Shown: piece after piece, positions 51,393-62,164 of the stretch
Position numbering within the stretch: the first letter of the stretch is position 1
Layout of the letters: every line of letters begins with the position of its first letter
DNA from: JALZMG01 sp963739975
GTDB taxonomy: Bacteria; Actinomycetota; Acidimicrobiia; Acidimicrobiales; Ilumatobacteraceae
Assembly (NCBI GenBank): GCA_963739975.1
Contig: CAVUCK010000022.1
Span: 1-64,000, forward strand
Direction: 5' to 3'
DNA length: 64,000 bases
Notes under the pieces: model-generated
What the model was told of the DNA's origin: nothing
What the model saw: only the letters and a program-made list of their open reading frames with translations
The model's database searches: none
Position numbers and translations under genes: made by a program

Positions 51393-54300
51393 TCACACCA
51401 CCACCGGGTTCAACGCGTCCCACGGCTGGGGCAGACCCGCGCCGGCGCCGCCGAGGTGGGTGCCGCCGGCCGTGATGTTCCCGAGCGCAGCAAAGCTGGA
51501 CTCGTCGACCTCCAACACGATCATCGCCTTCGGACCCCGCGCCCGGTTCGTCGCGACCGAGACCGACCGTGCCTCGATGCGCAGGGCGACGGGCTCCCCG
51601 AAGCCGACGTGGTCCATCTGGTTCCCCTCGGCGACGACGTCGCCGCCGACGCGCACGAGCAGCCCGTCGCGCCGACCCCCACTGCGCGTCGAGTTGCCCG
51701 ACAACGTGACGTGCTGCGCCCGGTTGGCGACGGCGAACGCCCACCCCTTGTTCAGGACGAACGTCTGCTCGCCGTCACCGAGCGGGACCACCGCCTTCTG
51801 GAACCCGAACGAACCCAGCTCCTTGAACGGCCCCTGGATCAGCACGGCGAACCACGTCGCCGCCGGTGGTTCGCGCCGGCCGTGCTGGATGTCGTTTCCC
51901 GTCACCGAAGCCTGCTCGAACGGTGCCATCACGAAGATGCCGGCGGCCACCCCGATGTACTCCTGCGGCCCGATCTCGTCGATGACGTTCCCTGCGACGA
52001 TCAGCCGCGTCGCCGCGGCAGCGGCGATGCCGACCCGCAACCTGCCTTCCACCAGCTCGATGCCGACTCGGCGCACCGAGTTGCCGACCACCGCCGCCGA
52101 CTCGGCCCGGGTCACGGCGATGCCGATGGCGGCCGTCTCCCTCCTCCGGGCGGCGATGTCGATGACCTGGTTGTTCTCGATCGACACGTGGTGCGCCTGG
52201 CCCTTGCCGTCGATGGAGATGCCGGCGCCGGCGTCGGTGACGACGTTCTGCTTCACGGTCCAGCTCTCGACGGAGGCGCGCAGCACGATCCCGGCCCCGC
52301 CCCGGCGGGACACGCGGTTCCCCGTGACACGCACGTGGCCGGGCGGACCGCGGAACCCGTCCTCGACGACGATGCCGTCACCGATCTGCTCGACATCGGC
52401 GTTGCGCCCATGCACCGTGTTGGCGTCGACGATGCCGTCGGCACCGACGGCGATCCCCGGCCCGTCGGACCACACCGTGTTGGCCGAGACTCGCAGCGCG
52501 CTCCCTGCCATGACCGCTCCGCTGGCCCGAATACCGCCGATCGCTCCCGCCACCACGTCGTTGCGGTCGATAGCGACCGAGGCGACGTAGACAGAGCTGC
52601 CTCCGACGTCGATCCCGCGCGCTCCCACGACCAGGTTGTCCTCGATCCGCAGGACACCACCGAGGATGCCCGGGGCGGCCCCATCGGGGTTGACCACCCC
52701 GCAGGCGATGCCGTCACGGCCGAGCAGGATGTTGCGGCGCAGCGCGACGTCGAGGGCGGTGCCGGAGAGCCGGACGGCCGCCCCGCGCTGGTCCTGGCCG
52801 CCCAGCGCCACGACGACGAGAGCTTCGACGGCCACGATCGACGAGCTGCGCAACGAGACGACCGAGTCGGCGGCGACACCGCCGATCACGGCGAAGTGGT
52901 CGAGCTCGATCCCGATCGATCGGTTGACGCGCACGGCGTCCCCACGAGCCACCAGCACGGTCGCCAACCCCTGCCCGTGCAATCGCACCGACCGGGCGCC
53001 ATCGAGGTCGATGCCCGGGCCGATGTCATAGACGCCGGCATGCAGGCACACCGTCCCGCCGGTCTCTCGCACCGAGTCGAGGGCGGCCTGGACCGTGAGC
53101 GCGCCGGACGAATGCGTCTCCGGTTCCACGCACACGGTGCAGTCGCACGACTCCCCTCCTCCCGTGGCGATCGGCGGCCACAACCGCCGACAGTCCGTCT
53201 CCGACCCTGGGAACGTGACCACGGCCAGCCGGGCGTAGTGGTGGTGGATGCCCCGTGGCGGTGCCGCCGTCACGCGCTCGACCGACGTGTCGGCGGTGCG
53301 GGCGGCGGCGATCCAGTGATCCCCGATGCGGAACACGCCGCCGGGGTCGGCCAGCGCGAACGACACCACGATGCCGCGCTCCAGCACGACCTGGGTCGTC
53401 GCGCTGGCGGGGACGGTGATCAGGCCGATCGACCCGGCCGCATCCAGGTCGACGAGCGGGTCGCCCGTCGCCGACGACACCAGCCCGGATTGGTCCCAAC
53501 GCCGCACGCGGAGGTGACGGGCCGCCGCATCGTCGGCGTCGACGGGCTGCAGGTCAGCGGGCAGTGCCCCGGTGAACGTGATCGTTCGGCTGGCGTCGTC
53601 GACCGTGACCTTGCGCATCACACCAGGGCGTTGGTCGAGCTCCGCGTGGTCGTCGATGATCTCGACCCAATCGTTCGTGGAGATGCGCAGGACGTCGTCC
53701 CGACCGACCGACGCCAGCCGCAACGTGGTCGGGTTGACCATCTGGACGACCGGCTGGACGACCGAAGCGTTCTCCCGCGACCACTTGAACGTGGCCGCCC
53801 CCGGCGCTCCCCCGTCGTGGATCTCGATGCGATAGGTCTGGTTCTCGAGGCCCCGGTAGCCACCGCTCGGCGGGAGTGCGCAGGGGTCGTCGTCGTCATC
53901 GACGGCGATGGTGTCGATGCTCAGCCGACCTGCGGACGGAGCGATCAGCTCGCTCCAGCCCGGGATCTCGTCATCCGGCGTGGCGCACGAGAGCGGGCCG
54001 CCGGTCGGCCCTTCGAGCAGCCTGACCTGCCAGACGGTCTGGGTCCGGCCGGTCGTGTCGACGGCGACCGCGGGTTCGACCAGCGAGACGTCTTCGACGG
54101 ACGTGATCTGGCGCGACCACACATCGAGGTAGACCAGATGGGGACCGCCGCTGGGCAGCGGCGCCGGCGTCGGCCAGTGGGGCTGCTCGTCGTAGGGCGT
54201 GTCGACCGAGCCGCCCAGCTCGGCGAGCAGCGGGTCGAACGCCATCGTCGGCCCGCCGTGGTTCTCCGCCAGGAGGCCGTCGACGTACATGCGGCCGCGC

Positions 54301-54554
54301 CCGATCGTGAGCGCGCCGCCGTCGGCCGTGATCTCGAACCCGTTCGGGGTGTGGCGGGGCACCCACGCCGAACCGGCGTGATCCGGATCGGGCCCGAACG
54401 AGGTCAGGTCGACGGTCTCGGCGCGCAGGCGCCGATCGACGATGGCGCCGAGCTCGTTGAAGTCGGCGTCCAGCAGGAGGCGTCCCTGCTGCAAGATGAC
54501 GTGGGAGAAGTCGCGCAGCGGGTCGAACCGCACGCGGCTGAGATCGGCGCTCAT
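51393..54554 (-). CDS. CIS fiber-like protein: DUF6519-type N-terminus and right-handed beta-helix
   Basis: A 1053-residue protein. The N-terminal roughly 200 residues (DPLRDFSHVILQQGRLLLDADFNEL) match the DUF6519-type start found in phage-tail-like loci. A central beta-rich segment follows; from about 480 right-handed parallel beta-helix repeats dominate (VSLRSSSIVAVEALVVVALGG, VYVASVAIDRNDVVAGAIGG, VTGNRVSRRGGAGIVLR). No lyase catalytic motif is evident. A tail-fiber or surface-binding role in the CIS is inferred from position between the gpI-like gene and the end of the run. Confidence 0.75.
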   Translation of the reverse strand: MSADLSRVRFDPLRDFSHVILQQGRLLLDADFNELGAIVDRRLRAETVDLTSFGPDPDHAGSAWVPRHTPNGFEITADGGALTIGRGRMYVDGLLAENHGGPTMAFDPLLAELGGSVDTPYDEQPHWPTPAPLPSGGPHLVYLDVWSRQITSVEDVSLVEPAVAVDTTGRTQTVWQVRLLEGPTGGPLSCATPDDEIPGWSELIAPSAGRLSIDTIAVDDDDDPCALPPSGGYRGLENQTYRIEIHDGGAPGAATFKWSRENASVVQPVVQMVNPTTLRLASVGRDDVLRISTNDWVEIIDDHAELDQRPGVMRKVTVDDASRTITFTGALPADLQPVDADDAAARHLRVRRWDQSGLVSSATGDPLVDLDAAGSIGLITVPASATTQVVLERGIVVSFALADPGGVFRIGDHWIAAARTADTSVERVTAAPPRGIHHHYARLAVVTFPGSETDCRRLWPPIATGGGESCDCTVCVEPETHSSGALTVQAALDSVRETGGTVCLHAGVYDIGPGIDLDGARSVRLHGQGLATVLVARGDAVRVNRSIGIELDHFAVIGGVAADSVVSLRSSSIVAVEALVVVALGGQDQRGAAVRLSGTALDVALRRNILLGRDGIACGVVNPDGAAPGILGGVLRIEDNLVVGARGIDVGGSSVYVASVAIDRNDVVAGAIGGIRASGAVMAGSALRVSANTVWSDGPGIAVGADGIVDANTVHGRNADVEQIGDGIVVEDGFRGPPGHVRVTGNRVSRRGGAGIVLRASVESWTVKQNVVTDAGAGISIDGKGQAHHVSIENNQVIDIAARRRETAAIGIAVTRAESAAVVGNSVRRVGIELVEGRLRVGIAAAAATRLIVAGNVIDEIGPQEYIGVAAGIFVMAPFEQASVTGNDIQHGRREPPAATWFAVLIQGPFKELGSFGFQKAVVPLGDGEQTFVLNKGWAFAVANRAQHVTLSGNSTRSGGRRDGLLVRVGGDVVAEGNQMDHVGFGEPVALRIEARSVSVATNRARGPKAMIVLEVDESSFAALGNITAGGTHLGGAGAGLPQPWDALNPVVV

Positions 54555-54611
54555 GGTCGGGCCTTTCGTCGTCGTCGTCGTCCGTCACTGCGGTCACGGC
54601 GGTCACGTCGG
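54555..54611 (-). repeat. Short tandem repeats in the gap before the fiber gene
   Basis: GTCGTCGTCGTC and a triple GGTCACG-type 9/10-nt repeat. A frame starting at GTG 54615 (GTGA overlap with the gpI-like stop) reads VTDVTAVTAVTDDDDD but runs on into the fiber gene without a stop, so I do not call it. Confidence 0.4.
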
Positions 54612-56756
54612 TCACGTCGCATGGAAGAACCCCGCTTCCAGACCGAAGCGCAGGTACTCCTCCAGGCGGATCCCGAGGTTCGTCTCACGTTGGGGTTGGT
54701 AGAGGCTCCGGGTCACGCCCATCTCGCTCTCGTCGTCTGACCCGAGACGGATGACCGGGTGCGTGGAGCGCCGCAGCTGCGCGTAGCCGGGGTCCCCGTA
54801 GCGCAGCGAGGTGTGCTGGGGCACCGCGTCGACACCGTCGCGTGGGACGCATTCGAACCGGCGCGGCGTGCGCGCCGGCGTGGGCACGAAGCTGAACCGC
54901 ACGCAGCCGACCTGACGGCGCTCGGCCCACAGCGGCGCGGGCCACTGATCCGTCGGACCGGTCGCGTCGGCCAGCACGATCGAGTTCGACAGGGCCATGC
55001 GCTCGGCGTGGACTCGGCCGATCACCGTGCACGACTCGAGGTCGAGGTGCCCCCCGGCGGCGAGGCCGTCGCCGGTATGGCGATCGGCCGCCGTCGTGAC
55101 GGTGCGCAGCGTCCCGCCGCCCACCTCGGCCCGCCCGCAGAACGCGACCTCGGTGCGCCCGGAGGCGTCGACCACCGAGTCGCTGATCCTGACGTCCACC
55201 CCCTCGACGGCGACGACGGGTCCGACGATGCTGTGCTCGATCGTCACGGTGGCGAACGGGTGCAGCACGATGATGCTGGCCCGGCCCACGAGGGCCGGCT
55301 GCCCGTCCGCGGTGCGGGTCAGCCCGGGCACGAGGGTGCAGTGGCGGATGACCAGGTGGCGGGCCGCAGTGTCGCCGACCTCGTCGATCACCAGCGGGGC
55401 ACCGGCGATCAACAAGCCGTCGAGCACGAGCGTGGCGTCGGGTGCGATGTCGAGGCGGACCTGGTTGGCCCGCGCCAGGTGCGGGCGCATGCGGTTGACC
55501 GACCGCAGCGTCGTGCGCTGATCCCCGGTGGGTGCTGGCGGGTCGGCGACGGTGATCGTGGCCGGCAGGGCGTATCGACGGCAGTCGGTGATCTCGACGG
55601 CGCCACCGGTGGACACGCCGTTGAGCGGCCCGACGAGGCTCTGGCCGCCGGCGACCGTGATGACCCCCTGGGCAGGCTCGATGTCGGCGGCGCGGTCGTA
55701 GCCACCGCCGCCGATCATCAGCGCCGACCCGAGGTGGAACGTCGCCAGCCGGGTAGCGCCTGCGGGAGCGGCGGCGGGATAGGCGACGCGGCCGAGCCGG
55801 GGATCCACGACGACCGGTCCGCCGGCACCGGGTTCGTTGTTCCACGCCCCCGGGTTGGCGGGATCGTCGGCCAGGTCGCAGATGTCGACGGTGGTCACGG
55901 GGACCGGCGCGGCTCCAGGGGTCGGCTCGTCCTCCAGCAGGATCGACAGGCCGGGCCCGTAGTACTCGGCCACGTTGGCCCGCGCCCAGCGCACGGTCAG
56001 CGGCAACGGGACGTCGAACGGTTCGGCGATGTGGGTGATCTCCGGTTCCGGACGCGGGTCGCCGAAGAGCTGGGCATCGCTGCCGAGCGGATCGAACCGG
56101 AACCGGCGACCGGACCCGTCGGCTTCGACGAGCGGCGACTGGGTGACCTCCAGCGCCTGGACTCGCCACAGGAAGATGGCGACGTTGCGGATGTTGTACC
56201 GACCACCGCCGCTGGCGATGCGCCGCATCTCCGCCGTGTGCGCCGAAGACTCGAAGGCACCCGCCTGGAACGGCGTCCCGAGTGCCAGCCGATCAGCTGC
56301 ACGGAGATCGACGGTGGCGTGGGCGTGGGGACGCACGTGGTTCATGTGCTGCGTCGTGGCCAACAGCTCGAACAGCTCGACGGCCCGAGCCGGCCAGCCG
56401 GTGACGTCGCGGGCCAGCTGCTCGAGCATCGAGGCGGTGCCCTTGCGCCGCCGGTAGCGGATCGTGTTGGCGACCTCGGCGCGCGGCGAAGCGACCTTCG
56501 GCACGACACCGTGGAGCGTGCGGTAGCCGATGAGGTCGCCGATGTACGGAGCGACCCACGCCGCGCACGTCTCGATGAACTGGTCGTCGTAGAGCTGCTC
56601 GAGGCTCTCAGCCACCGCGTTGACCTGGTCGCAGATGACCGCCATGAGGTCGCCAAGGACCCCGTCCTGCTCGGCGTCGCGGATGCGGTGGACGGCCGGC
56701 AAGAGCCGGTACAGCTCGTCCGGCGTGTACAGGCCGTGCGGTGCGGTGGCTGTCAC
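54612..56756 (-). CDS. Phage tail protein I-like (gpI) fused to a beta-helix domain
   Basis: A 714-residue protein. The N-terminal roughly 150 residues carry the tail-protein-I pattern of CIS loci: LYRLLPAVHRIRDAEQDG, VAESLEQLYDDQFIETCAAWVAPYIGDLIGYR. Middle and C-terminal parts have beta-helix-like repeats (ATLVLDGLLIAGAPLVIDEVG, CTLVPGL, LDLESCTVIGRV). Together with the next gene, this gives two successive beta-helix proteins. GTG start overlaps the stop of the baseplate gene (GTGA). Stop at 54612 lies 57 nt before the fiber gene's ATG. Confidence 0.78.
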   Translation of the reverse strand: MTATAPHGLYTPDELYRLLPAVHRIRDAEQDGVLGDLMAVICDQVNAVAESLEQLYDDQFIETCAAWVAPYIGDLIGYRTLHGVVPKVASPRAEVANTIRYRRRKGTASMLEQLARDVTGWPARAVELFELLATTQHMNHVRPHAHATVDLRAADRLALGTPFQAGAFESSAHTAEMRRIASGGGRYNIRNVAIFLWRVQALEVTQSPLVEADGSGRRFRFDPLGSDAQLFGDPRPEPEITHIAEPFDVPLPLTVRWARANVAEYYGPGLSILLEDEPTPGAAPVPVTTVDICDLADDPANPGAWNNEPGAGGPVVVDPRLGRVAYPAAAPAGATRLATFHLGSALMIGGGGYDRAADIEPAQGVITVAGGQSLVGPLNGVSTGGAVEITDCRRYALPATITVADPPAPTGDQRTTLRSVNRMRPHLARANQVRLDIAPDATLVLDGLLIAGAPLVIDEVGDTAARHLVIRHCTLVPGLTRTADGQPALVGRASIIVLHPFATVTIEHSIVGPVVAVEGVDVRISDSVVDASGRTEVAFCGRAEVGGGTLRTVTTAADRHTGDGLAAGGHLDLESCTVIGRVHAERMALSNSIVLADATGPTDQWPAPLWAERRQVGCVRFSFVPTPARTPRRFECVPRDGVDAVPQHTSLRYGDPGYAQLRRSTHPVIRLGSDDESEMGVTRSLYQPQRETNLGIRLEEYLRFGLEAGFFHAT

Positions 56757-59234
56757 GTCAGCGCCTCCAGCCAGTCGAACGGGGATTCGTCGGCCACGAG
56801 GATCCCCGCCGGTGACGCTGCGCCAGAGCTGGTCACCGACGCCGACGGCGCCACCAGTCGAACCTTCAAGCCGTGGCTGGCGTCGTCGTAGAGCCGGTCG
56901 AGGTCGACGGCCACGACACCGGGGACGGAGTGGGCGATCGAGACGACGAGCGACCGCTCGACCGTCGCTGCGAACCGTCGCGACGGGAACGCGAACGCCC
57001 ATCGGATGGCGGCGTCCACCTCGCCGAGGACGACGGGGACCTCGTAGGCGGGATCGACAGCGACCTTCATCGCCAACCGGAACGGCCGGCGGGTGTGGTC
57101 GAGGACCTCGACCGCGGCGTGGGGATCGCCGTGATCGATCAGCGCGGTCTCCAGATCGTGCAGCCGGTCCCCCGGCGGATCGGTGCCCAGCTCACCGAAC
57201 GCCACGGTGACGACGATCGTGGGACCGGCGCGCAGCGACAGCACGGATGCGCTGGCCTTCGAGACCCCGGCGAAGGAGCGGGCGAAGTCCTCGTAGTCGA
57301 GCACGGACACGGCGCGGCCGAGCGTGCGGACGGTGAGCGGGATCGCCGACCGGGCGACGGCCGGCGACTCGGGATCGACACCACCGGTGGCGCCTGCCGG
57401 GTTGGACGCACCCTTCAGCCCGAGCGGCCGATCGAGCAGGGTGGACAGCTGGCCGGGGCCGACGTTCCCGGCCACGCCAAGGCCCTTGCGGTAGCGGGCT
57501 CTGACGTTCTGCTCGCCGGTTGGCAGCCGAGCACCGCGCTCACCGTCGCCGAACTGGACGTTGGTGTGGTCGTCCTCGTCGATCCGCAACACGTAGCTGC
57601 GGTCGTTCGGTCCGGCGCCGTAGAGGGTCGGCACCTCATCCCAAGCCACGTCGTTGACGCGCACCACAAGGGCCGGCGAGGCGCCGCTCGGATCCGACGA
57701 TTGGACGTGGGTGAGCGGCGCGCTCTTCAGCGCGAACCGCTGGTGGCCGTGACCGGCCCGACCGGAACCGAGCAGCTCGCCGACGGTCTCGCCGTGCGTC
57801 GTCAGCGCCACGTTGGCGTGGACCACCACGGTGGAGCGGGCGAGCGGCGTCCCGAGGGCTTCGTCGAGGCGCAGTGTCCACCGACCGCCCGGCGCAGAAT
57901 CGACGGACGCCAGCGTGGTGATGTGGACGACGGCGGCGCCGGCCGTGCTCTGCCCGGTGATGATCAACCGGCGGCCGGCGGCCGGCGCGGCCGCGAGCTG
58001 GTCGATCTCGACCCGGTCTTCGCCGACGTCGCTCGGGTCATCACGCTGCGCCAAGGTGAGCTGCTCGGGCGCGGCGTACACGACGATGTCGCGACGCGAG
58101 CGCACGCCGAGGCTGGTCGGGCCCTCGGCGATGAGGTGGGTGACCTTGCCGGAGACGGCGAACTCCGCCTCGCTCCCCTCCGAGTTCCACCCCACGACCC
58201 AGACGCCCGTCGTGTCGCCGACGCGGATGACGATCTTCGAACCGACGGTCACGTCCGGATGGGACCCGTCGACGTGGACGCAGCAGATCGTGGCCAGGTT
58301 GACGTCCAGGTCGGGCCACTCGGTGATCGTCGAGCCCGGCTCGTCGTAGTTGTCCCGGAACTCCTGGGACATCGCCTTCCACTGCGGCGCGTTGTGCCCG
58401 AACACGGCGAGCTGCTTGCGGAACACGAACGGCGCCGGCGTGCTGCCAGTGGCGAAGACGCCCAGCGCGTTCGTCCACGTCACTCGTGTGCGCGCCCCGA
58501 CGAGGTCGGGCGACACGGACGTGATGTAGCGCAGCTCGTCGCTGGCGCCGTCCGTCCACAACAGCAGGTCCCCGACCTTCAGGTTCAAGCCGGTGCCGGC
58601 CAGCCAGGCGTTGGTCGGCTCGATGCCAGTGATCGTCGTGCTGGCCGGGATGGCCCCCCACTCCGGACGGGCCTCGACGGCTTCGATCGTCTCGAAGGTC
58701 TGCGGCTGCTCCCCCGGTCCGGGGATGCTCTGCACGCGCAGGCCGACCGGGATGGACACCACCGGCGGCGTGGCCGGTGGGAGTGAGCCCGGCTCGGCGA
58801 TGACGTTCGGCGGCGCAGCCGGCGGTGGCTCGAGCGCGAAGGCGACCGCTGCCTCGGCGGCGACACCGGGGCGCAGCTGGTAGCCGATCAGCCGCCCGAG
58901 CTCCTGCAGGGACGTGCGGTCCCGTGCGGTGCGCAGGAACGACTCCTGGGCCAGCCGCTCGGTGTAGAAGGTCAGCACGTCCGACGTGACCGCCCACGCA
59001 TCCAGCAGGCCGATCGTGAAGTCGTCCGGATCGCGCGTGGTCAGTCGCCGGATGCCGTGGCGCTGAGTCGTCGGTCAGCCCAGCCAGCATCGAGGCCAGG
59101 AAGTCGCCGTGCGTCCCGGCGCGATAGGCGATGGCGCTCAGGCCGGGACGGTTCTCGATTGCCTGCGGTGTCCGGTCGGCCACGCCGGCGCAGCAGCCGC
59201 AGGTGCAGCCGGCGCCGTGGTTCCCGGCGGTCAC
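56753..59234 (-). CDS. Baseplate J-like protein 2 (putative baseplate assembly protein), frameshifted as sequenced
   Basis: An 826-residue protein if one base is removed. The N-terminus reads VTAGNHGAGCTCGCC...YRAGTHGDFLASMLAGLTDDSAPR; the second frame resumes RRLTTRDPDDFTIGLLDAWAVTSDVLTFYTERLAQESFLRT. The break is near 59056. The C-terminal half is J-like (FGDGERGARLPTGEQNVRARYRKGLGVAGNVG). Matches a putative baseplate assembly family in CIS loci, here downstream of the first J-like gene with a GTGA overlap at both ends. The N-terminal CxCxxC cluster may bind a metal. Confidence 0.75.
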
Positions 59235-61788
59235 TTGCCACCTCCGACGGTCACGATCAGCACCCCGCGCTCGGGGAAGTTCGGGTCGTTGTCGAGGCGG
59301 CCGATCTCGAGGCGACCCATGGGGAGCACACCCGTGTCGATGGCCGACGAGGCGTCCTGGCGCTGGCGCTGGAACCGCACGACCGACACGGACTCGACCC
59401 CGGCAACCGCCTGTGCAGCAGCGACGATCGGCGAGAGGTACACGGGCTGGGCGAACGTGAAGCGGTCGGGGTGGAACACGCCGAGCGTGCCGTCGGCGCG
59501 CACCCCTGACGACAGGACGTCGAGCACGGCGCGCCGCACCTGGGACCGGAAGAAGTCGCGTTGCGCGCACACGTGCAGCTCGATGTCGAGGGGGACGAGG
59601 CTCGGCCCGTCGACCTCGAGGTCGTAGCCGGCCATCCGGAACGGCTCGATGTGCGCCCGCAGGTCGTTCTCGAACGTCTCGTCGACCGTGCCACCTCCAG
59701 CTCGATCGGCGGTGACGAACACGGTGTGCCACGAGCCCGTCCACCGGAAGGTCGCCGCGGCGCGCTGCACGTCGCGATGGCGCCCAGTGACTTCGGCGTA
59801 GTCGCCTGCGGTCACGGCGCGCTGCTGGACGAGGAACGCTTCGGGCGCATCGCGACGCACGACGTCGGCCGGCTCGGGATCGGCGCCGCCGACGGCAGGA
59901 AGTGGGTTCGTCGCGCCGACGATGTCCGTCGACGTGGTGACGACGTGGGCGATCGATCCACGACCGACGTTGCCGGCCACGCCGTTGCCCACGCGGTACG
60001 TCGCCGTGAACAGCGACTCGACAGCCGGTCGCCGCCCGTGGACGTCGTCCCCGAAGCGCAGGTGGGCGGTGCCGTCGTGCTCGATCTCGACCACGACGTT
60101 GGCGTCGTCGCCGTCGGCGATGAGCAGGTCCGCCAACGGGGTCCAGGTCTGGGACACGGTGTCCAGCTCGGACTCGACCACCAGGGCCGGGCGCGCCGTC
60201 CGCGGATCGACCGACAACGTGGCGCGGGCCGACGGGAGCGCACCGTCGCGCCCAGCGAGCTCCGCCGGCGACGCCATGGCGTGGGTGAGCGGGGCGTTGG
60301 CCAACGTCGGGCGGAACCGGGCGGGCACGGGCTGATCGGGCGGCCGGGTGCAGTGCACTTCCGGCGCCGCCATGGCGTACGTCAGCATCGACTTCGGCGC
60401 CGTGGCAAAGTCCCGCTCGACGACCGTGCGGCCGTGATCGGCGAGCACGATGTTGCCCCACGCCTCGCTGACCACCAGCCCTGGATGGCCGGTGGCGGAG
60501 ACGCAGATCGGGAACGGGAGGGCGTCGTCGGCGTGCCACTCGATCTCGGTCACGTCGACGGCGGTCCCATCGGGGGGTGTGTTGAAGCGTCCTCCCGACT
60601 GGTCGGCGGCGTCGGTCACCGACGTGATCCGCACAGCGACCCGGCGGGCGGGGTCAGCGTCGTCCCGATGGCCCGATTGTGGGACTGGCGACCTCGGCGA
60701 AGACGAGGAGGTGGCCCGGCACCAACTTCGCCGCGTGGTGGCCGCGCAACGTGGCCGCCGTCGCTCCCTGCGGAAGGCAACAACCGGTGTCGCCCCAGGT
60801 GTAGAAGTCGAGCGCTTCCAGGCTGGCGTGCAGCCGCGGTGTCGGCAGCTCGGCGACCGGCTCGAACACTTCGGCGCCGGACGCCAGCGCCTCGTTCAGC
60901 CCCGCGCTCGGCGGGCTCGAGCACCGCATCGACGCCTTCGACCTTGGTGAGGAACTGCAGGCCGTCTGGGAGGGCCACGTCTTCGCCGGCGACGAAGGTC
61001 CGGATGCACGCCCTGGCGTTGCTGCCCTCGTGGACGGCGTAGTCGACGAGGCGGGCCAGCCGGCGCAGGGACGGGCGACGACGGGCCGTGGCGAGGTACG
61101 CCTCGGTCGCCACCGCGTCCTGGCGGTACGACAGTTCGTCGGCGACATAGGCCAGCACCTCGACCAACGCCACGCCGAGCTCGGCGACGTTGCGCTCGTC
61201 CCACCCCGGCGTGGTCAGGCTCAGCCGGTCCAGCATGAGCCGGCGGAAGGTGCTGAAGTCCTTGGCCAGGTAGTCGATCGCCGGGCCGGACGCCGGCTCG
61301 AGCGCGCACAGTTCCTCGACCCGGCAGTCGAAGTCGGCCGGGCATTCGACCTTGAACGAGAAGTCGACGTGGGCGAGCAGCTGGTCGAACCCCGCCGGTG
61401 GGTTGGCGTCGATGGCGCTGGCCACCAGGCGGAGGCGGTACGTCGAGAAGTCGCCACGCGACTCCGTGCGTACGACGAGCACGGTGGCCGGATCGTCCAG
61501 GCCCGCCACCAGGTCAGGATCCTCGCCAGCGGGCAACGCCGTCGCCGGCGCCACCCACTCGACGGCGACCACGGGGATCCGTTCGCCACCGCTGATCGAC
61601 ACGTTGGCGGGCGCCAGCTGCTGCGGTCCGCTGGGCGGTGGCAGCAGCAGGCGCACGAACAGTGTGCGCTGGCGCAGCGCCTCGGTGGGGGCTTCGGAGT
61701 CGGACACCTCGAGGTAGGCGACCCCGTTCAGCACACCGCCTTCGGCGACGGCCTGCAGGCGCCGTTCGTCACAGCAGGCGTAGATCAC
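59231..61788 (-). CDS. Baseplate J-like protein 1 (putative baseplate assembly protein), two frameshifts as sequenced
   Basis: About 851 residues if two extra bases are removed, near 60907 and 60676. Segment 1: VIYACCDERRLQAVAEGGVLNG to VDAVLEPAE; segment 2: AGLNEALASGAEVFEP to VFAEVASPT; segment 3: DDADPARRVAVRITSV to the end. J-like pattern: PAIDYLAKDFSTFRRLMLDRLS near the start and LRFGDDVHGRRP...YRVGNGVAGNVGRG in the last third. GTG start 13 nt after the gp25-like stop, bridged by a mini ORF; the stop overlaps the second J-like start (GTGA). Confidence 0.75.
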
Positions 61789-61805
61789 GACGGCGCCTCG
61801 TTCAC
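61785..61805 (-). CDS. Six-codon mini leader between gp25-like and baseplate genes
   Basis: GTG AAC GAG GCG CCG TCG TGA. The GTG overlaps the gp25-like stop and the TGA overlaps the baseplate start (both GTGA). Same size and layout as MSERVR at 10741. Too short to judge by content. Confidence 0.3.
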   Translation of the reverse strand: MNEAPS

Positions 61806-62164
61806 GGCGTCGTCCTGGTGATCGTCGCCGTGCGCGGCTGGCGGGACCGCAGCACCGTGTAGGACACGACGACGGTGAGCACGCCGTCACGGTGGGACAC
61901 ATCGACGGCGTCGACGGCGATGAGGTCGCCGAGCCACTGGCCGAGCGCTCCCTGGACGAGGAACTGGACCGTACCGGCGAGCTCGGGCCCGCCCGGCTCG
62001 AAGACCAGCTCCAGCAGACCGCTGCCGAAGTCAGGCCGCATCACCCGCTCGCCGGGGCTGGTGAACAGCACGCCCTCGATGAGGTCGCGGAGGTGATCCG
62101 GCCCGGCCGCCGTGGCCGTGCGGCCGCGTCCGTCGGCGCGGAACGGGAGCCCGACGCCGCTCAC
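61802..62164 (-). CDS. gpW/gp25-like baseplate wedge protein
   Basis: A 120-residue member of the gp25-like (GPW_gp25) family: LRDLIEGVLFTSPGERVMRPDFGSGLLELVFEPGG is the core helix-loop, followed by two strands. In phage T4 and CIS it joins baseplate wedge to sheath. GTG 62164 is supported by overlap with the stop of the bridging ORF at 62161-62310 (GTGA). Residues upstream of it in the same frame are non-homologous. Confidence 0.85.
   Translation of the reverse strand: MSGVGLPFRADGRGRTATAAGPDHLRDLIEGVLFTSPGERVMRPDFGSGLLELVFEPGGPELAGTVQFLVQGALGQWLGDLIAVDAVDVSHRDGVLTVVVSYTVLRSRQPRTATITRTTP

Noticed and set aside
51346..51393. 15-codon frame MGGQDGRGSEAARWQ between the fiber and LysM-like genes
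   Set aside because: It overlaps both neighbours, but by 1 and 10 nt instead of the usual four, and has no conserved peptide or hairpin; kept only as a comment.
57800..60540. Long Arg-rich minus-strand frame overlapping both baseplate genes
   Set aside because: It is an out-of-frame shadow except for the short stretch TAGNHGAGCTCGCC to about 59056, which is the frameshifted N-terminus of the second J-like gene.
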